A stretch of 64,000 bases of DNA. Source: Pyropia yezoensis (Eukaryota; Rhodophyta; Bangiophyceae; Bangiales; Bangiaceae). Under the pieces are notes generated by a model. The model was not told the origin of the DNA. It worked only from the letters and a program-made list of their open reading frames with translations, and did no database searches. Each line of letters begins with the position of its first letter. The stretch's first letter is position 1. The stretch lies in assembly GCA_009829735.1 (NCBI GenBank), contig CM020620.1, positions 16,574,354 to 16,638,353 on the forward strand, written 5' to 3'. Both the position numbers and the translations under genes were made by a program. This document shows positions 41,054 to 51,783 of the stretch, one piece after another.

Positions 41054-41086
41054 TGCCGCGAACTCAGATGTGTCCCGGACCGGCCG
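41054..41086 (-). repeat. Harbinger right terminal inverted repeat
   Basis: In reverse complement begins CGGCCGGTCCGGGACAC and includes GAGTTCGCGGCA; it is flanked by TAA at 41087-41089. Confidence 0.85.
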
Positions 41087-41089
41087 TAA

Positions 41090-41913
41090 GTCATGTGGCG
41101 AAGTGGCACTGGACTTCATGACAATTTCATATTTGACAGACTGATATTCTGTTGAAAGCAGAACGCACAGAGAGCTACGCACGCGAAAGAGAAGCGAATG
41201 AGGGTTGACGCCACAGAGAGCGGCTTATGTATCCAGATGGAACAACCTGCGGCACGTGGCGGCGCCCGCCGCCGCGCGCTCACGACCCGGGCCGAGTCAA
41301 CCCTGGCCTCTCCCCAACACGCCCAGCCCCGCCCCTCGCCCTCGCCCTACCCCACGCCCGTTCGCCCCACTGATACCTCAACAAACCATCAGGCGTGAGC
41401 TCCCGCTCTCCCTCGAATGGACCTCCCGCCAGTAGGCCCCACCCCCACACAATTCACCTCCCCACGCCTGGCTTGTCGTCGCGCTCCTGGGGGCAGAGAT
41501 AAACAAACACAGACGCAGAGCAGGGAAAAAGAGAAAAGCGCAACCCATCCGGTGAGGTGTCAGACAGCGATCACACCCCTCCTCCCTCCCACCAGTCGCC
41601 CCCACCACTCCCCCCCCACACTCATCGCCGCCCAGCTCCACCCTCTCGCGCCCCCTTCCCCCATAGGTTGGCGGGAACACGTGCTGCAACACGTACAAAG
41701 CTGCGCGTCGCAGGTGGCGGGAGCGATCGGCAGGCAGCACGCCGAAGCTGCCCGAGCGAGGGGTGAGAAGCGGCCGCAGACCGAAGCGTCGAGGTGCGAC
41801 GCAGCCGCGCGCGCGCGCTCGCGGTCGGCGGTCGGACGAGAAGGTTCAAACCAAGGCAGTCCCGGAGGCCAACGCAATTCCCATACAAAGTCAAGAGTCT
41901 GATATCCATAAGT
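41090..41913. other. No recognisable gene
   Basis: Short frames only; no motif found. Confidence 0.35.
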
Positions 41914-42066
41914 GATGTGGCGCTGTGTGCGAGGTGGAACGCCACATGGCTTTGGCTCGAGCCATGTGGCGGTACCGTCCGAGTTTGTGGCACTGCAAGC
42001 ACAAACACGTGGCCTATGCAGCCAATGAGGGCATGCCACGGCGTGCCACAAACTCGGCGCCACATC
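41914..42066. repeat. 153-bp MITE-like element with nested inverted repeats
   Basis: Outer inverted repeat GATGTGGCGC (41914-41923 and 42057-42066). An inner inverted repeat CCGAGTTTGTGGCAC (41979-41993) pairs with GTGCCACAAACTCGG (42043-42057). A separate hairpin CGCCACATGGCT...AGCCATGTGGCG lies at about 41939-41970. No coding capacity. The GCCACA/GTGGC words resemble those at the Harbinger ends, so it may be a Harbinger-derived miniature. Confidence 0.6.
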
Positions 42067-42089
42067 GTGCACCATGTCTTAGACCGCCC

Positions 42090-42480
42090 GTCAGCCCCCC
42101 CCCCCCCCCCCCCACCCCCCCCTACGCCCGGCCCCCCCCTCCCACCGGGCATATTTACGAGCCAGAGGGGCACACGTCGCGATGCGGGCGACAAAACGGA
42201 TTCTGCCCCCCCCCCCCCCCCCCCCCCCCCCCACGCACCCCCCCCCGCCGCCGCCACCACGCCACGCCACACCACACCACCCCCTCCCGCGAATGGGGTG
42301 GATACGCCTCCTGGCGGGCGCGACGGTTCACCCGGTGGCGGCGGCGGTGCGCGCCCACTCCCCCCCCCCCCCACCCGGGGGTGAGGCGATAACGGCAGTG
42401 TGGGCGCAGGGGGCGTTGGTGGGAGGCGGCGCCTGGAGGGGGGGGGTGTGCCAGCCACGTCGGCGGCGGCGGGGTGGGGC
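42090..42480. repeat. C-homopolymer and CCG-rich tract
   Basis: C-runs at about 42097-42120, 42206-42232 and 42360-42372. Overlapping frames are Pro/Gly low complexity. Confidence 0.7.
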
Positions 42481-43018
42481 TGGTCTCCGCCCAACTCCGT
42501 CCGCCGCTGTCGCCCTCCAGCGGGGGTTGCCTCGGCAGCCTGGTGGCACCATGGCACGACGCCGCTTCGGGGGCAAGAACGCTGCCTGATTGTGCCGCGT
42601 GCGTATCGAGACACGGCGGGCAATATGGCACGAGCACCTCATTGGCCGAGGCGCGTGGCCCGAAGGTTGTCCGAGAACCGACAAAAGAACGCCCCTTGTA
42701 TATTTTTTCTGCAACGTACCATAGATAGCCAGTCTGGCCAAATAAACGGCCACCTTGGCAGCTGAGGCACTTCTCTCTGTCTTCTTCAGAAAAAATAACA
42801 CGGCTGAAGAGAGGAGAGTGAGATCTCATGATGTTTTTTTTTTTCTTCGTCTGTGAGTGAGTATTTCGTAGCGCGGCCGTCAATATCGGGTCGCTACGTG
42901 GAATGCTCCCAAACGGGCCAGCTCTGCAATAGGCATCCAGGGCCGATCACGAGGCTAATACGTGTCAAGAGAAATCACATGGCCACAGTTATTCTTCCCT
43001 CATCGGCCCCCCCTCTGC
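42481..43018. other. No recognisable gene
   Basis: Mixed composition. A T-run (42833-42843) and AT-rich words occur near 42790-42850. No motif is seen. Confidence 0.3.
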
Positions 43019-43459
43019 CTACGGAAATTCTGCCAAGCCCATACACATCCACTGGCGCTGTGCGCCAGCCAGCAGACGCTTTTTCCGTAGGGTGTCTGCG
43101 GTCAGCAGTAGGGCTTGGGCCGCCCATACACCCATGGCATCCACGATGGCGTCCTCCTCCGCGGCAGTGAAGAACGGCTGGCGCCCGCGCGGGCGGAGGA
43201 AGCCGCCGTCCTTCACAATAGTACGAGCACTCTTTCGAGACAGTCCGGGGACAACAGAGAGAAGCTGGGAAACCAGATTTTTACCAGAAAGAGTACGAAA
43301 CAGCTCGCAAGCGTGCACGACCGGGTCCGCGGACGGAGGCGCCGGCCCAGGCGGCGACGCACGCGGGGTCTCCCCACGAGTAGATGCCTGCTGCGGGGCC
43401 GCATCAGGTCCATTGGTAGATACAGCAACGCTGCTGGGTCCAGCACGGGTAGGCGGCAT
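43019..43459 (-). pseudogene. Pogo/Tigger (CENP-B-type) transposase N-terminal fragment
   Basis: 146 codons from ATG 43459 (MPPTRAGPSS). After a Pro/Ala leader comes a helix-turn-helix-like region (LVSQLLSVVPGLSRKSARTI) and the segment RPRGRQPFFTAAEEDAIVDA followed by LTADTLRKK. This resembles the GRP-x-LT-x-EEE...T...LR pattern before the DDE core of DDE_1 (pogo-like) transposases. The frame stops soon after, and no catalytic core is found downstream on this strand. It is probably a truncated relic or an exapted DNA-binding fragment. Confidence 0.45.
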
Positions 43460-46122
43460 AATTACTGATGGTCAGGGGGGGGGGGCGGGGGGCGAAGCAC
43501 GTGAGGTAGGATGGGGAGAGAAAGACACGGACGGGTGACCAGTGCAGCAAGAACCGCGGCAAAGTAGGAGAGATCGTGGCCCAAGGGGTCAATTTGGGCG
43601 TACACGTGGGCCACGTGGAGTGGCCGGTTTAGGGGCAGTGGCCGTTTAATGGGCCAGACAGGCTAGTGAGCGAGTTGCGCGCAGCTGTGTACTGGCTCGC
43701 CTCTGCCAAGGAACCTTGCCAGATGGATCTGGCCACGCGGGCAGAACTCGACGAGGCGGGGCACACACATTAACACACAGCCTCGGTCATCGGCCGCGTT
43801 TTGGCCATAGTAGCAGCGACGATGAAAGCACCTGTGAAACAGCACACTCCACCATGTCTTGGCCATGGTTGCAGCGACTCGGGGCCGACCAAACAGGCAA
43901 GGTGCGACAAAAGCCGTGAAGAAAGCCATATTTTGGCCATGGTTACTGTATTTACGGCATCGCCGGGCCATCTGATTTCATAGTGTCGAAAACAGAACAC
44001 GCTCGCGCGTCCCTACCCGCGGGTGGCCCCACGATGCCCAGTGGCTGTTCGAAGAATTCGAACAAAGGAGGGCAGACTAGTTCGAAAGTATGAAAGAACC
44101 CACACCACCAAGTTTTGGCCATCCTGTCCAGTATCGCCGAGTACCTCGGCTGGACACCCGCCGGCGGGTGGTTATCCTGCGACGGATCCTCTCTTGCTTC
44201 GGGTCAGCGCCTCTCGTGAACCGTCACTCTCGTGGCCATGGAGAACGCACGCGCGACAGGTGGATGAATTTGCGCGCCGCCAGCTCTCAGTGGTCTCCCG
44301 TCGGGTTGCGACCAGATTTCCCATCTCGCGGGGAGGAAGGGCTGTCCCATGCGGTGTGGTGGGAGTGCCCCCCTCGCGACCAGCAAACGCACCATGGCGT
44401 TCGTGCTGCGCGGCAGGCTGGGCAATCATGGTGGGCGTGGGCACTTGACGTACAGTACGCGCTGGCACTGCCGCATCAGCCTCCGAGCGAGGCGTGCACG
44501 TTGGACAGCGAGGCCGCCACTGGGCGGCATTCCTCGAGCACACGAACTGTCCGCAGGCGACTGCCACATCGACAGCCCACAACCGTCGCGGATGGACGCC
44601 ACCCGCGCGGCTGCGTCTGGCACGGACCGGCTGCGGAGCAGGCGCCGGCATGTCAACCCAGCCTCCCCCCTCCTTCCCACCCCTCATTGATGTACTACTG
44701 GTCACAGACGTTGTGCCCCCGTCTCCTCACGCTTCCTAAAGAGACGCTTTCTACACCCCCCCCCCCTCCACCGATGCGCTTACCAATCTTCGATGTACCC
44801 GTCGCACGCCGCGCCCTATCGTCCAGAGGCGGCCCATCCGCAGCGAAGACACCCACTATCCGCAGCGGCCGGCGGCGGCCCTCGAACGCGACTCGTGGAC
44901 GCCCTCCGCCAGTCGCTGCTACCACTGCAGCTCGCTATTGCCCACCGTCATGCTGATAAGCGTCTCCCCGTCCCTTCTCCCTCCTGCTCACCCCACCGCT
45001 GTTACTGAAGAAAGCAGCGCGATGTCGCCAGACGATGAACCCCAGCGGCCGACGATGCACGCGTGAAAACTGCCCCCCCCCCCCCACCCCGTAGTCTTCT
45101 CTCCTCTGCGCCTTGCGTTGCCGCCTTTTGCCGGCAATCCCTTCCCACGGCTCCTCGCCGACCGCTGTTGTCCGCCGCGGAAGAATCTTCGAGCACACCC
45201 TTCAACAGCCCTTCCCTCAAGAACAGTTCTCTTTATTGCGCGCCGCACCGTCGGGTATGACCATGTCTGGGGACACTGTCGTGTGGGCGCTTCTGTGCGG
45301 CCGCCTCCCGTGACAGGCGCGTCCGCTACGCCCTACCCCCTCCGATGGTGCGGCCCATTATAGAGGAGACATGACGACACTTGTCCGAGGGACGACAAGT
45401 TGGCTCAGACGTACTCTCAGTACGACTTCGCGACAACGACGTCTACTCTTGAAAGAAGACCCTCTCGCGCAGCTCGGACGGCACGTCGCGCGGGAGCAGT
45501 GCTCAATTGCTGCGCAAGCAGCGGTGATAACGCGAAAAGGGGCGAGCATACACCCCCGGCGCCTGTGGAGGACGGAGGGGGTGGGAGGGGTGCGTGCTGG
45601 GGCGGAGGTCAACGGCCATGGCCAGCCCAGCTGGCGTGGTCTTCCGTCGGTTTGGGAGCGCGTGAAAGCGCCCTCAGGGGTGGACGTCGACGAGTCATCC
45701 GCCACGCCGCGCGGCGGCAGCAGGGGTGACTGTGTGGGTGGCTCGGAGATGCATCGGTGCCGCGGAATGGCGCGGCCGGCCCCAGTTATCATGCGTATTG
45801 GGATGGGAGATGGGGTCGTGCCTGCGCTAGCGAAGATTTACGTAGGCCACCCCTTGGGCCGGCGAGTTGCCTCCCCGTGCAGAGCCGCGGAGAGCTCGGA
45901 GGGGCGCTCCCGACCCTGCACGGCGGGGGAAGCTGGCGGGGCGTCAGGGGGGGGGGCGCTCTGAGGAAGGGCCCTGACGGTAGACGCGGCGGCGGGTGGA
46001 GTCGCCTTTTCTTGGCTTTCTCCGGGTCTACAAAGGACCTCGCCGGAAGAGGACCACTCCATGGGCCCCTCTCTTCCCCCTAGCCCCACCCGAGCCACTG
46101 CGACAGGCGGAATCTTCCAGGG
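43460..46122. other. No recognisable gene; short direct repeats
   Basis: A TTGGCCAT(A/G)GTNGCAGCGAC-like word occurs at about 43801 and 43860 and a shortened form at about 43935 and 44114. Frames such as 44090-44956 (+) and 45371-45964 (+) are compositionally biased and match nothing I know. The last part may contain the promoter of the downstream hydrolase. Confidence 0.35.
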
Positions 46123-48576
46123 ATGCCTCTGCCGGGGCCCAGAAAGCATCAATTACGAACTAAGCAGGCACTCTGGGAGCGGAGTTCTCCAGAACACGCA
46201 ACTTGCGGCGTCTCGTCCCCCAGTGAGCTCCTGATGCGGCCGCAGATGACGAGGGCAACCGCCCTTGCGGCGTGGACGGTGGGTGTGTGGATTGCTGCGG
46301 CGACTGCAGCCGCCGCCGTCGCCAGCGTTGCCGCCGTCGCCGCCCCCAGCGTGGCCGCTCCAATTGCCACCACGGCGCTCCTCAGAGGAGCGTCTCCCCC
46401 CGCGGTCCCGGCAAGGTCTCTGAGTTCGGCTGCTGGGGCTACGGCAATTGGCCGCTCGCCGCCGGATGTCGAATTCCGTAGCCAGCGCGGCGTGCTCAGC
46501 CAAGAGGCGGAGGCGGTTCGCCACGAGCCGTCCGCCGAGCACTGGCTGACGGCCGACCGTGAGGGGGGCGGCTCTCGACAGGCCGTCTCCACCGTCCCTG
46601 ATGGGCCAGACGACCTGCGGCAGCGCATCGCGGGAGTGCTGGCGGCGCCACTGGTCGCATCCGGCGCAGGAGTCTCGTACGCGATTGCCCAACGAGGGGC
46701 GCTTGTCGTCGCCGACGCCCGTGGCCTAGCGAGCATCGAGCTGGGAGTGCTAATGGATGCGACCACCCGCACTGACGTTGCGTCTGTGTCTAAGAAAGTT
46801 ACAGCTTTCCTGCTCTACTGGCTTGATGACGCTAGCCGGCTGGCGCTGGTTGACGACGTCCGAAAGTATGTTCCCGAGCTCCTTATCAAAGCTGCGGGCC
46901 CCATCACGCTGCGGCACATGGTACACCATGTGAGCGGCCTACCTGAGGCGTATACGTCCTTTTTTCTCGCGCGCGGGGGGCTCGGTGACGCTATCCCGCG
47001 CCGGGTACTTCTCGCTGCCATATACCGGCTGAAGGAGCTGCGGTTTGCTCCTGGCAGCGCGTGGGAGTATAGCAACACAAACTTCATCCTTGCTGGCCTG
47101 GTCGCGGAGCGAGTAATGGCAAAGCCGCTGCGCCTGCTGCTCGCCGACATCATCTTTCGGCCGCTGAGAATGGCTGCAACCGACCTATACGACTCGACGG
47201 AGCGGGTGTACCCGGACATCGCGTCCTCTTACACTATCAACGCCTCTGCCGCCGCTGTGCCCGGGGAGGCGCTGGACATTTCCATTGCGCGGGAGTCCCA
47301 CCGCCTGACGCCGGTGGGCTCGTCAGGTATCGTCACCACTCCCACCGACCTGCTGCGGTGGCTCGACAACTTTTCCAACAACACCCTTGGCGGTGGACAG
47401 TCGCTCATCTACGACGTGACCGCTCCCTACGTGCTACGTGACGCCGCCGGGGACGTGGTTCCACCAACGTACGCGTTTGGCGCCGCCTACGGAGCCGGCC
47501 TCTTTGTGTCGGACCTTCCGGTGGCCGGCGCTAACACGACAGTGCGGGTGGTCCACCACTCGGGGATTATTGCGGGCTACCGCAGCATCGTCGCGTGGGT
47601 GCCCGACGCAGAGATCACGCTAGCCCTGCAGGCTACATCGGCCGTTTTTAGCGACACGTTTTTTTTTTTTGCCGCAGCAATCGCCGCTGTTGCCTTTCCC
47701 GACGAGTTTGGTGTCGCGCCTGCGGGGCAGGGGGGGCGCGGGGGTGGTGCCCAGCCGTTGTCGCCCGTGCCTTCCTTGTCGGTCCCGTTCACCGACGAAG
47801 TGACCGACTCTCGGCCATCTGGGGCCATATCCGCGCCGGCAGCATCATTGGCGGACGTCGCGGGTGTTTGGTCGCTGGATGTCGAGGTGAGTCCGTTCGG
47901 CGCATTCGAATTGCAAGCTGGCGGCAACGCCCCTCGTAACGATGACTACAGTTCCCCGCGCGCCTATGGCTACGACAGTGGCAACCCGCCGGATGGCAAC
48001 GCGGCTGAGTGGCTGTTTCTCGATTTTGGCCGCCTGACGCGGTCACAGCTCTTCCCGGTCTCGACCACTCGCTTTGTGGGTGCCCTCAACGGCGTCCCCG
48101 GGGCCCTGACCCTCGAAGTTTCCCCACCGCTTAACCGCAGCGCCCCCGCCATCGCCACCCTCACCATCGCAAGTCTGGAGCAGCAGCGGACGCTCCGCGC
48201 AACCCGCTACCCGTCGCTGCAATTGACGGCGGCTGTGCTCGACGCGGCAGCTGGCACCTACACATCTGCCCGCCTGGGCGCCACCTACACCTCTACGCCT
48301 CGCGGTGGAGGCCTCGGCGTGGCAATTCATGGCGATGAGGGGCGCCTCGGCTCCACTTTCCTCCCCTGCTGCGCCACGCCTGGAGGGGACTGGAATGGGA
48401 CCTTCTCAAGCGGCCGCCCAGGCATCCCGGCGACCAGCGAGCTGCGTGAGCGCTATTTGCTTTTGACAGCAGCATTTGATGGCGACTCCATGGGGCTGGA
48501 TGTGCGGATTGCGAATGGGGGGCAGGAGGACTTAGACGGAGTGCCGTTCAGCCGCGTTGGCACGTGCCCCGTGTGA
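46123..48576 (+). CDS. Secreted beta-lactamase-fold serine hydrolase (class C / LACTB / penicillin-binding protein type)
   Basis: Single frame of 817 codons from ATG 46123; ATG 46234 or 46246 (MTRATALAAWTVGVW) gives a better signal peptide or membrane anchor and may be the real start. Residues numbered from 46123: catalytic SVSK (SXXK) at 221-224, YSN (YXN) at 316-318 and HSG (the KTG equivalent) at 479-481. All three serine active-site motifs are therefore present. The family includes class C beta-lactamases, D-aminopeptidases, esterases and LACTB; substrate cannot be inferred. Residues about 560-817 form a second beta-rich domain (ADVAGVWSLDVEV ... GTYTSARLGATYTS), as in many secreted members. 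Codon use and lack of introns match the region. This is the most convincing ordinary gene in the window; many eukaryotic members trace to bacterial transfer, which I cannot test here. Confidence 0.85.
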   Translation: MPLPGPRKHQLRTKQALWERSSPEHATCGVSSPSELLMRPQMTRATALAAWTVGVWIAAATAAAAVASVAAVAAPSVAAPIATTALLRGASPPAVPARSLSSAAGATAIGRSPPDVEFRSQRGVLSQEAEAVRHEPSAEHWLTADREGGGSRQAVSTVPDGPDDLRQRIAGVLAAPLVASGAGVSYAIAQRGALVVADARGLASIELGVLMDATTRTDVASVSKKVTAFLLYWLDDASRLALVDDVRKYVPELLIKAAGPITLRHMVHHVSGLPEAYTSFFLARGGLGDAIPRRVLLAAIYRLKELRFAPGSAWEYSNTNFILAGLVAERVMAKPLRLLLADIIFRPLRMAATDLYDSTERVYPDIASSYTINASAAAVPGEALDISIARESHRLTPVGSSGIVTTPTDLLRWLDNFSNNTLGGGQSLIYDVTAPYVLRDAAGDVVPPTYAFGAAYGAGLFVSDLPVAGANTTVRVVHHSGIIAGYRSIVAWVPDAEITLALQATSAVFSDTFFFFAAAIAAVAFPDEFGVAPAGQGGRGGGAQPLSPVPSLSVPFTDEVTDSRPSGAISAPAASLADVAGVWSLDVEVSPFGAFELQAGGNAPRNDDYSSPRAYGYDSGNPPDGNAAEWLFLDFGRLTRSQLFPVSTTRFVGALNGVPGALTLEVSPPLNRSAPAIATLTIASLEQQRTLRATRYPSLQLTAAVLDAAAGTYTSARLGATYTSTPRGGGLGVAIHGDEGRLGSTFLPCCATPGGDWNGTFSSGRPGIPATSELRERYLLLTAAFDGDSMGLDVRIANGGQEDLDGVPFSRVGTCPV

Positions 48577-48772
48577 GGGCGTGTGAGGCTCTGGTGGGAG
48601 GAGAAAAAAAGAGTACGGCGGGGCCGGCGGGTGGGGAGCTCGGGTAGAGATAAGGCGTGCCTAATGGTAGCGCGCGGAGGGGGAGGATTTCACTCAGAAG
48701 TCCACGTCTTATTGGGCCGCGGCGGGTACAACTGTGCACACCGCTACAATATACATGCGCGACAAGCGAGGG
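48577..48772. other. 3' flank of the hydrolase gene
   Basis: Purine-rich start (GGAGGAGAAAAAAAGAG) and then plain sequence. No feature is seen. Confidence 0.3.
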
Positions 48773-50050
48773 CTAGTGTCTAGTCTACCAACAGGCTCAT
48801 TTGAGCCTTTTCGGCTCATTTGAGCCCCTTTTTCGGGTCCAGTTTCTTCGTACTTCCCGTGCTCCCCTGCTCTTTTTGACGTCAGAAACGGATTCAGCGC
48901 AGGCTCTTGACCCTTGCGGCAACTTGAGTGCATCCTAGCTTCACAAGAACCCGGGCAAAAGGCGGGCACTTGTCGACTCCTTTGCCCCGCCAAGGAAAGA
49001 CTTCTGACACCCCTGGGCACGTTGTCCGCAGCCAGTGCGCCCCCCTCCCGTGAGTGTACAGCCGCAGGACGCAGTGGCCTTATTTCCAGCACCAAGAGGC
49101 ACGGCTCCACCCATTGTTTCCTTCCCCAGCCCTGTATTTTGCGGTCCGCTATGCCCCCCCGTCCCCCTCTCCCTCCCCTCGTCCCTTCTCCTCCTTCCCC
49201 TCCGCCCTCTCGACCAACATCCCCCCCCCCCCCCCCCCTGTCCCGCCGCCGCCCGCTCACCTCTCTCCCCCTGCCTCCCAAAAGAGCAGAAAAGCCAGGC
49301 GGCGGCCGCGGCGACCGCCGCGGCGGTGGCCGCGTCGGCGCGCCGCGCCGCCGCCGCCGCCGCCGCGTCGGCTCGCCCGCCCGCGGAGGCCGCGACAGTA
49401 GCTACGACGGCGGCGGCCTCGGCGGCGGCGGTTGCCGCCGCCGCCGCCGCGTCTGCCCCCCGCGCGCGATCTGCCGCGGCCGACGAGGCCGCGTCGGCCG
49501 CAGCCGACCGCGTGTCCGCTGCCGTGGACAGCGCGTCAGCGGCCGCCGCATGCGTATCAGCGGCAGCGGCCGCGTTGGCGGCGGCAGCCGCCACAGCCGC
49601 CGCCGTGTCGTCGGCCGCCACCCGCGCGGCAGGGTCGCGGAAAAACCCGTCCGCGGCGGCCACGGCGCGCGCTTCCGCGGCCGCCGCGGCGGCGTCGGCG
49701 CGCGCCACCTTCAGCGCCGCGGCGGCGTCGGCGCACGCCGCGTCCAGCGCCGCGGCCGAGTCGGCGTGCGGCGCATCAAGAGCGGCGGCCGCGGCGGCCG
49801 CGTCGGCGGCAGCCGCGTCTGCGACCGCGGCCGCGTCGACGCGGCCGAATCGGCACCAGCGGCTGAGGGGGAAGGGCGGTCACAGGAGGCGACAGGAGGC
49901 AGCGGGGCGGCAGGGATGTGCCGTCGGTGAGGTCAAGCCAAGTCCGCTCGAACAGTGCCTCCAGGGGTCAGAATCCACGATTTTCGGGAGGTTCATTTGA
50001 GCCCCCGCACCTGCTCATTTGAGCCTTATTTGAGGTAGACTAGACACTAG
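48773..50050. mobile_element. 1.28-kb non-autonomous TIR element
   Basis: Perfect 17-bp inverted repeats, CTAGTGTCTAGTCTACC (48773-48789) and its complement (50034-50050). The palindromic CTAG at each outer edge could itself be a 4-bp target duplication, leaving 13-bp repeats TGTCTAGTCTACC. Just inside both ends are repeated GGCTCATTTGAGCC words (48793-48826 and about 49990-50030). The centre (49280-49870) is a GCG/GCC array, Ala-coding in one frame. No transposase is present. The superfamily is unknown. Confidence 0.7.
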
Positions 50051-50711
50051 ACCTGCAGCAGCAACGGCAGCAGCCACTCCTACTCACACCATTCGCTATG
50101 TACGGTGCATTCGCGTCGGCACGAGACGGCGGCAGCATCCTGCCCACCCACCTTTCGGAATGTGTCTGTCGTGCGCCGCAGCGAAATGAACGATACAAAG
50201 ATGAAACGACATGCGATATGAGCGGCCGACCCCAAATCCGAAGGGCTTTGGCGGCACCACACACCATGGGTAATCTCTCGATCGTCCCGAGGTATACGGT
50301 TAAACCAGTTCGATGTCGACACCGATTCTACCATACAATCGCATGTCGACACCCCCCTGCTCAGTGGCCCAGATCGGCGAATTTGGCCCGTTTGGGGGTG
50401 TATTGTCGACACCTCTGAGGTACGCTCTGAGGGGGGCGGGACGCCATCGCGAGTGCACGCCATACGGCTCGCGCTTCGTAGCTTGGGTGGCCCACAACAG
50501 AGTCAGCCTCATGCCTTGGACCGGAACAGGGTGTACTGAGTCCATGGAGTTTTAACTGCATTTGAACACTGTCCATTTCTTCTAGGAAATGCAACACGAT
50601 TACAGACCGGGGGGCCGATCTCGGACGGTGGATGCGCCTGCGGCGGGCGCACTGGCGCCACCGTGGCCGCTGGAGCCCGCGCTACCGTCGCCACATCGGC
50701 CACCGCCGGCC
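50051..50711. other. No recognisable gene; repeated TGTCGACACC words
   Basis: TGTCGACACC, itself centred on a GTCGAC palindrome, occurs three times: 50313-50322, 50345-50354 and 50413-50422. Nothing coding is recognised. Confidence 0.4.
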
Positions 50712-50873
50712 GCCCCCGCCACCGCGGCCGCCCCGGCCACCGCGGCCGCCCCCGCCACCGCGGCCGCCCCCGCCACCGCGGCCGCCCCCGCCACCGCGGC
50801 CGCCCCCGCCACCGCGGCCGCCCCCGCCACCGCGGCCGCCCCCGCCACCGCGGCCGCCCCCGCCACGGCGGCC
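50712..50873. repeat. 18-bp GC minisatellite, about nine units
   Basis: Unit GCCCCCGCCACCGCGGCC-like, with ACCGCGG recurring every 18 bases (50721, 50739, 50757, 50775, 50793, 50811, 50829, 50847) and a variant at 50865. An irregular GCC-rich sequence extends to about 51230. Confidence 0.85.
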
Positions 50874-51783
50874 GCCGCCGCCACCGCGGCGGCCGCCGCC
50901 GCAGCGGCCGCCAGGCCGCCGCCACCGCCGGGGCCGCCCGCCCCCGCTACCTCTGCCGCCTCCGCTACAGCCGCCGCGACAGCGGTCGCCGCCACCACCG
51001 GCGGACGGCGGCCGCCGCCGTCAGTGCGGTCGCCACCGCGACCACCGCCGCCACTACTGCCGCCCCCGGCCGCCGCTGCCACCGCCGCCGGCGCCGCCGC
51101 CACCGTAGCCGCCGCCGCGGCGGGTGGGGCGGCGGCCGCCGTGGCCACCGCGGCTGCTGACGCCACCGCGGCCGCCACCGACGCGCGCGCGTTGGCGCCC
51201 CAACCTGGCCGCCTGCCCTGCTGCGGTCTGTGAATGACGCTGATCGTGGCAGCTGTACACGTGAGCTGCTCGTCCTCGTTGCTGGCGCCAGCCCTTTCCG
51301 GTCGCTTCGCCGCGGGGACTGCTCGTCGCGGCCGCCCACGGCGCTCCCACTGCCGATCGAACCCGCCGCAGGCGCGGTCGCTTTTTTTCGTTGCGGCCGC
51401 CTCCCTGGCCCCGTGCTCCCGTCGTAGCCGCCGTGGCGCTGATTATCCCCGCCGCCATCGCCGCCGCGGCTGCGGATCGCACCCGCCGCCGGCACGGGCG
51501 ATTGTCGTTGTTGACGTCGCCTCCAGGGCTCCGCGCGCTCACCCCCGCATCGTGGCTGCTCGTCTTTGCCGCCACGGGGTCAGGTAATCGTTGACGCCGC
51601 CGGCTTGGTGGCTGATCGTTGGTGATGTAGGAGCCGCGACCCGTCATCACCTCGCATTAAGACTAGGCCTGCGGGCTCTCTCCGCTCTCCCTGCTGGCAG
51701 CGGCAGCTGCACGGCGCACCTTTCAACCTGCTCTGGGCATCTCGCATCCCTTCGGCTGGAACTGATGCTGATATTGTTCAACC
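50874..51783. repeat. Irregular GC-rich sequence upstream of the KDZ transposase
   Basis: CCG/GCC-rich until about 51230, then ordinary GC-rich sequence. The bases before ATG 51784 read TTCAACCATGGG, a good initiation context. No terminal repeat is identified. Confidence 0.4.

Larger units (their letters stand above)
24142..41086 (+). mobile_element. PIF/Harbinger DNA transposon, interrupted by a chromovirus
   Basis: Left end: CGGGCGGTCCGGGACAC, then four unlike bases, then GAGTTCGCGGCA. Right end in reverse complement: CGGCCGGTCCGGGACAC, then four bases, then GAGTTCGCGGCA. About 33 bases match with few differences. The flanking target duplication is TAA on both sides. The gross length is 16,945 bp; removing the chromovirus and its 5-bp duplication leaves about 6.2 kb. 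It carries the two genes expected of the superfamily: a DDE transposase (+) and a DNA-binding-type partner (-), arranged tail to tail with 61 bases between stops. The transposase has a nonsense codon and the partner gene is split, so this copy is probably not autonomous. The right 2.7 kb (38.4-41.09 kb) has no gene I can identify. Confidence 0.85.

Noticed and set aside
49035-50000. 321-codon Ala-rich frame and its 255-codon antisense partner
   Set aside because: Both are products of the GCG array inside the TIR element; no protein-like features.
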